A DNA stretch of 64,000 nucleotides, from assembly GCF_025165795.1 (NCBI RefSeq), contig NZ_JAJAGO010000018.1, positions 62,001 to 126,000 on the forward strand, given 5' to 3'. The notes under the pieces are model-generated. The model searched no databases and had not been told where the DNA came from. It saw only the letters and a program-made list of their open reading frames with translations. Shown in pieces: positions 63,787 to 64,000 of the stretch (position 1 is the first letter of the stretch; each line of letters starts with the position of its first letter). The translations under genes and the position numbers were made by a program. This stretch comes from Streptomyces gossypii. GTDB lineage: Bacteria; Actinomycetota; Actinomycetes; Streptomycetales; Streptomycetaceae.

Positions 63787-64000
63787 ATGACTTGGACGGA
63801 AATACCGCTGACCTGGGTGCTGCCGGGCACCGCGCTGCTCGTCGGCGCCCTGGTGGCCGTCGTGATGACCGCGCGCGGGCACCGGAGCGGCAAGGACGGC
63901 GGCGGCAGGGACGGCGGCGGCAAGGACGACACGCAGCCCGACTCCTGGGAGCGGACGGAGGAGCGGCGCCGCCGCAAGGAGACCCTCTACGCGACCGCTT
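63787..64000 (+). CDS. Start of a putative membrane protein, cut by window end
   Basis: The open frame runs from ATG 63787 to the end of the window (71 codons). It begins MTWTEIPLTWVLPGTALLVG, with one hydrophobic helix (residues about 10-28), then a Gly/Lys/Asp-rich linker and a charged part, WERTEERRRRKETLYATA. The last segment resembles the start of the DUF2637 (SpdA-like) membrane region of Streptomyces proteins, but too little is present to be sure. Confidence 0.5.
   Translation, partial: MTWTEIPLTWVLPGTALLVGALVAVVMTARGHRSGKDGGGRDGGGKDDTQPDSWERTEERRRRKETLYATA

Overview
The window is a 64-kb piece of a very GC-rich actinobacterial chromosome. Codon use, the Streptomyces-like gene families (ECF sigma factor paired with a YciI/DGPF protein, WYL regulator, FhuF-like protein, sugar ABC importers without their own ATPase, PucR) and the frequent GTG starts all point to Streptomyces or a close relative. 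No rRNA, tRNA, CRISPR array or intact insertion sequence was seen.

Layout. 1-1.5 kb: decayed DNA with a frameshifted ABC exporter fragment cut by the window edge and the remnant of a sensor kinase. 1.5-15.4 kb: stress and export genes: GlxA-type regulator with a divergent hydrolase, MMPL transporter plus an orphan histidine kinase, a drug-resistance-type UvrA paralogue divergent from a WYL regulator, a MacB-like ABC exporter and a Tat-exported sulfatase. 15.6-25.8 kb: purine ring catabolism. One leftward operon runs OHCU decarboxylase, HIU hydrolase, uricase, 8-oxoguanine deaminase-like amidohydrolase and NCS2 permease. A divergent rightward operon runs hydroxypyruvate isomerase, tartronate semialdehyde reductase and glyoxylate carboligase, which use the glyoxylate released from allantoin. 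26-36 kb: mixed genes (restriction-fold protein, acyl-CoA ligase, winged-helix protein, membrane EEP phosphatase/nuclease, ECF42-like sigma operon, LysR/LysE pair, hydrolase) and a scrap of a Tn3-type transposase. 36.3-39.7 kb: three overlapping genes for a WXG100/LXG-like putative secreted system with a lipoprotein. 39.7-49 kb: xanthine dehydrogenase operon (FAD, Fe-S and Mo subunits, AzgA-type purine permease, XdhC) divergent from pucR. 49.2-60.1 kb: a sugar locus with SIS sugar isomerase, class II aldolase, amidohydrolase, DeoR repressor, secreted GH114, ABC importer, PfkB kinase and GH4. 60.2-64 kb: flavin monooxygenase-like protein, TPR protein, FhuF-like iron protein behind an iron box, and the start of a membrane protein.

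How the parts fit. Purines enter through the two NCS2/AzgA permeases, are oxidised to urate by xanthine dehydrogenase (matured by XdhC), opened by uricase, HIU hydrolase and OHCU decarboxylase to allantoin, and the glyoxylate end product is turned toward glycerate by Gcl, Hyi and GlxR. The allantoinase and allantoicase steps are not in the window. The sugar locus is the most interesting part. GH114 enzymes cut alpha-1,4-polygalactosamine, and the neighbouring importer, MelA-like GH4, PfkB kinase, AgaS-like isomerase/deaminase and KbaY-like tagatose-bisphosphate aldolase together make a plausible complete route for using galactosamine-containing polysaccharide such as fungal galactosaminogalactan. 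This is an inference from gene content.
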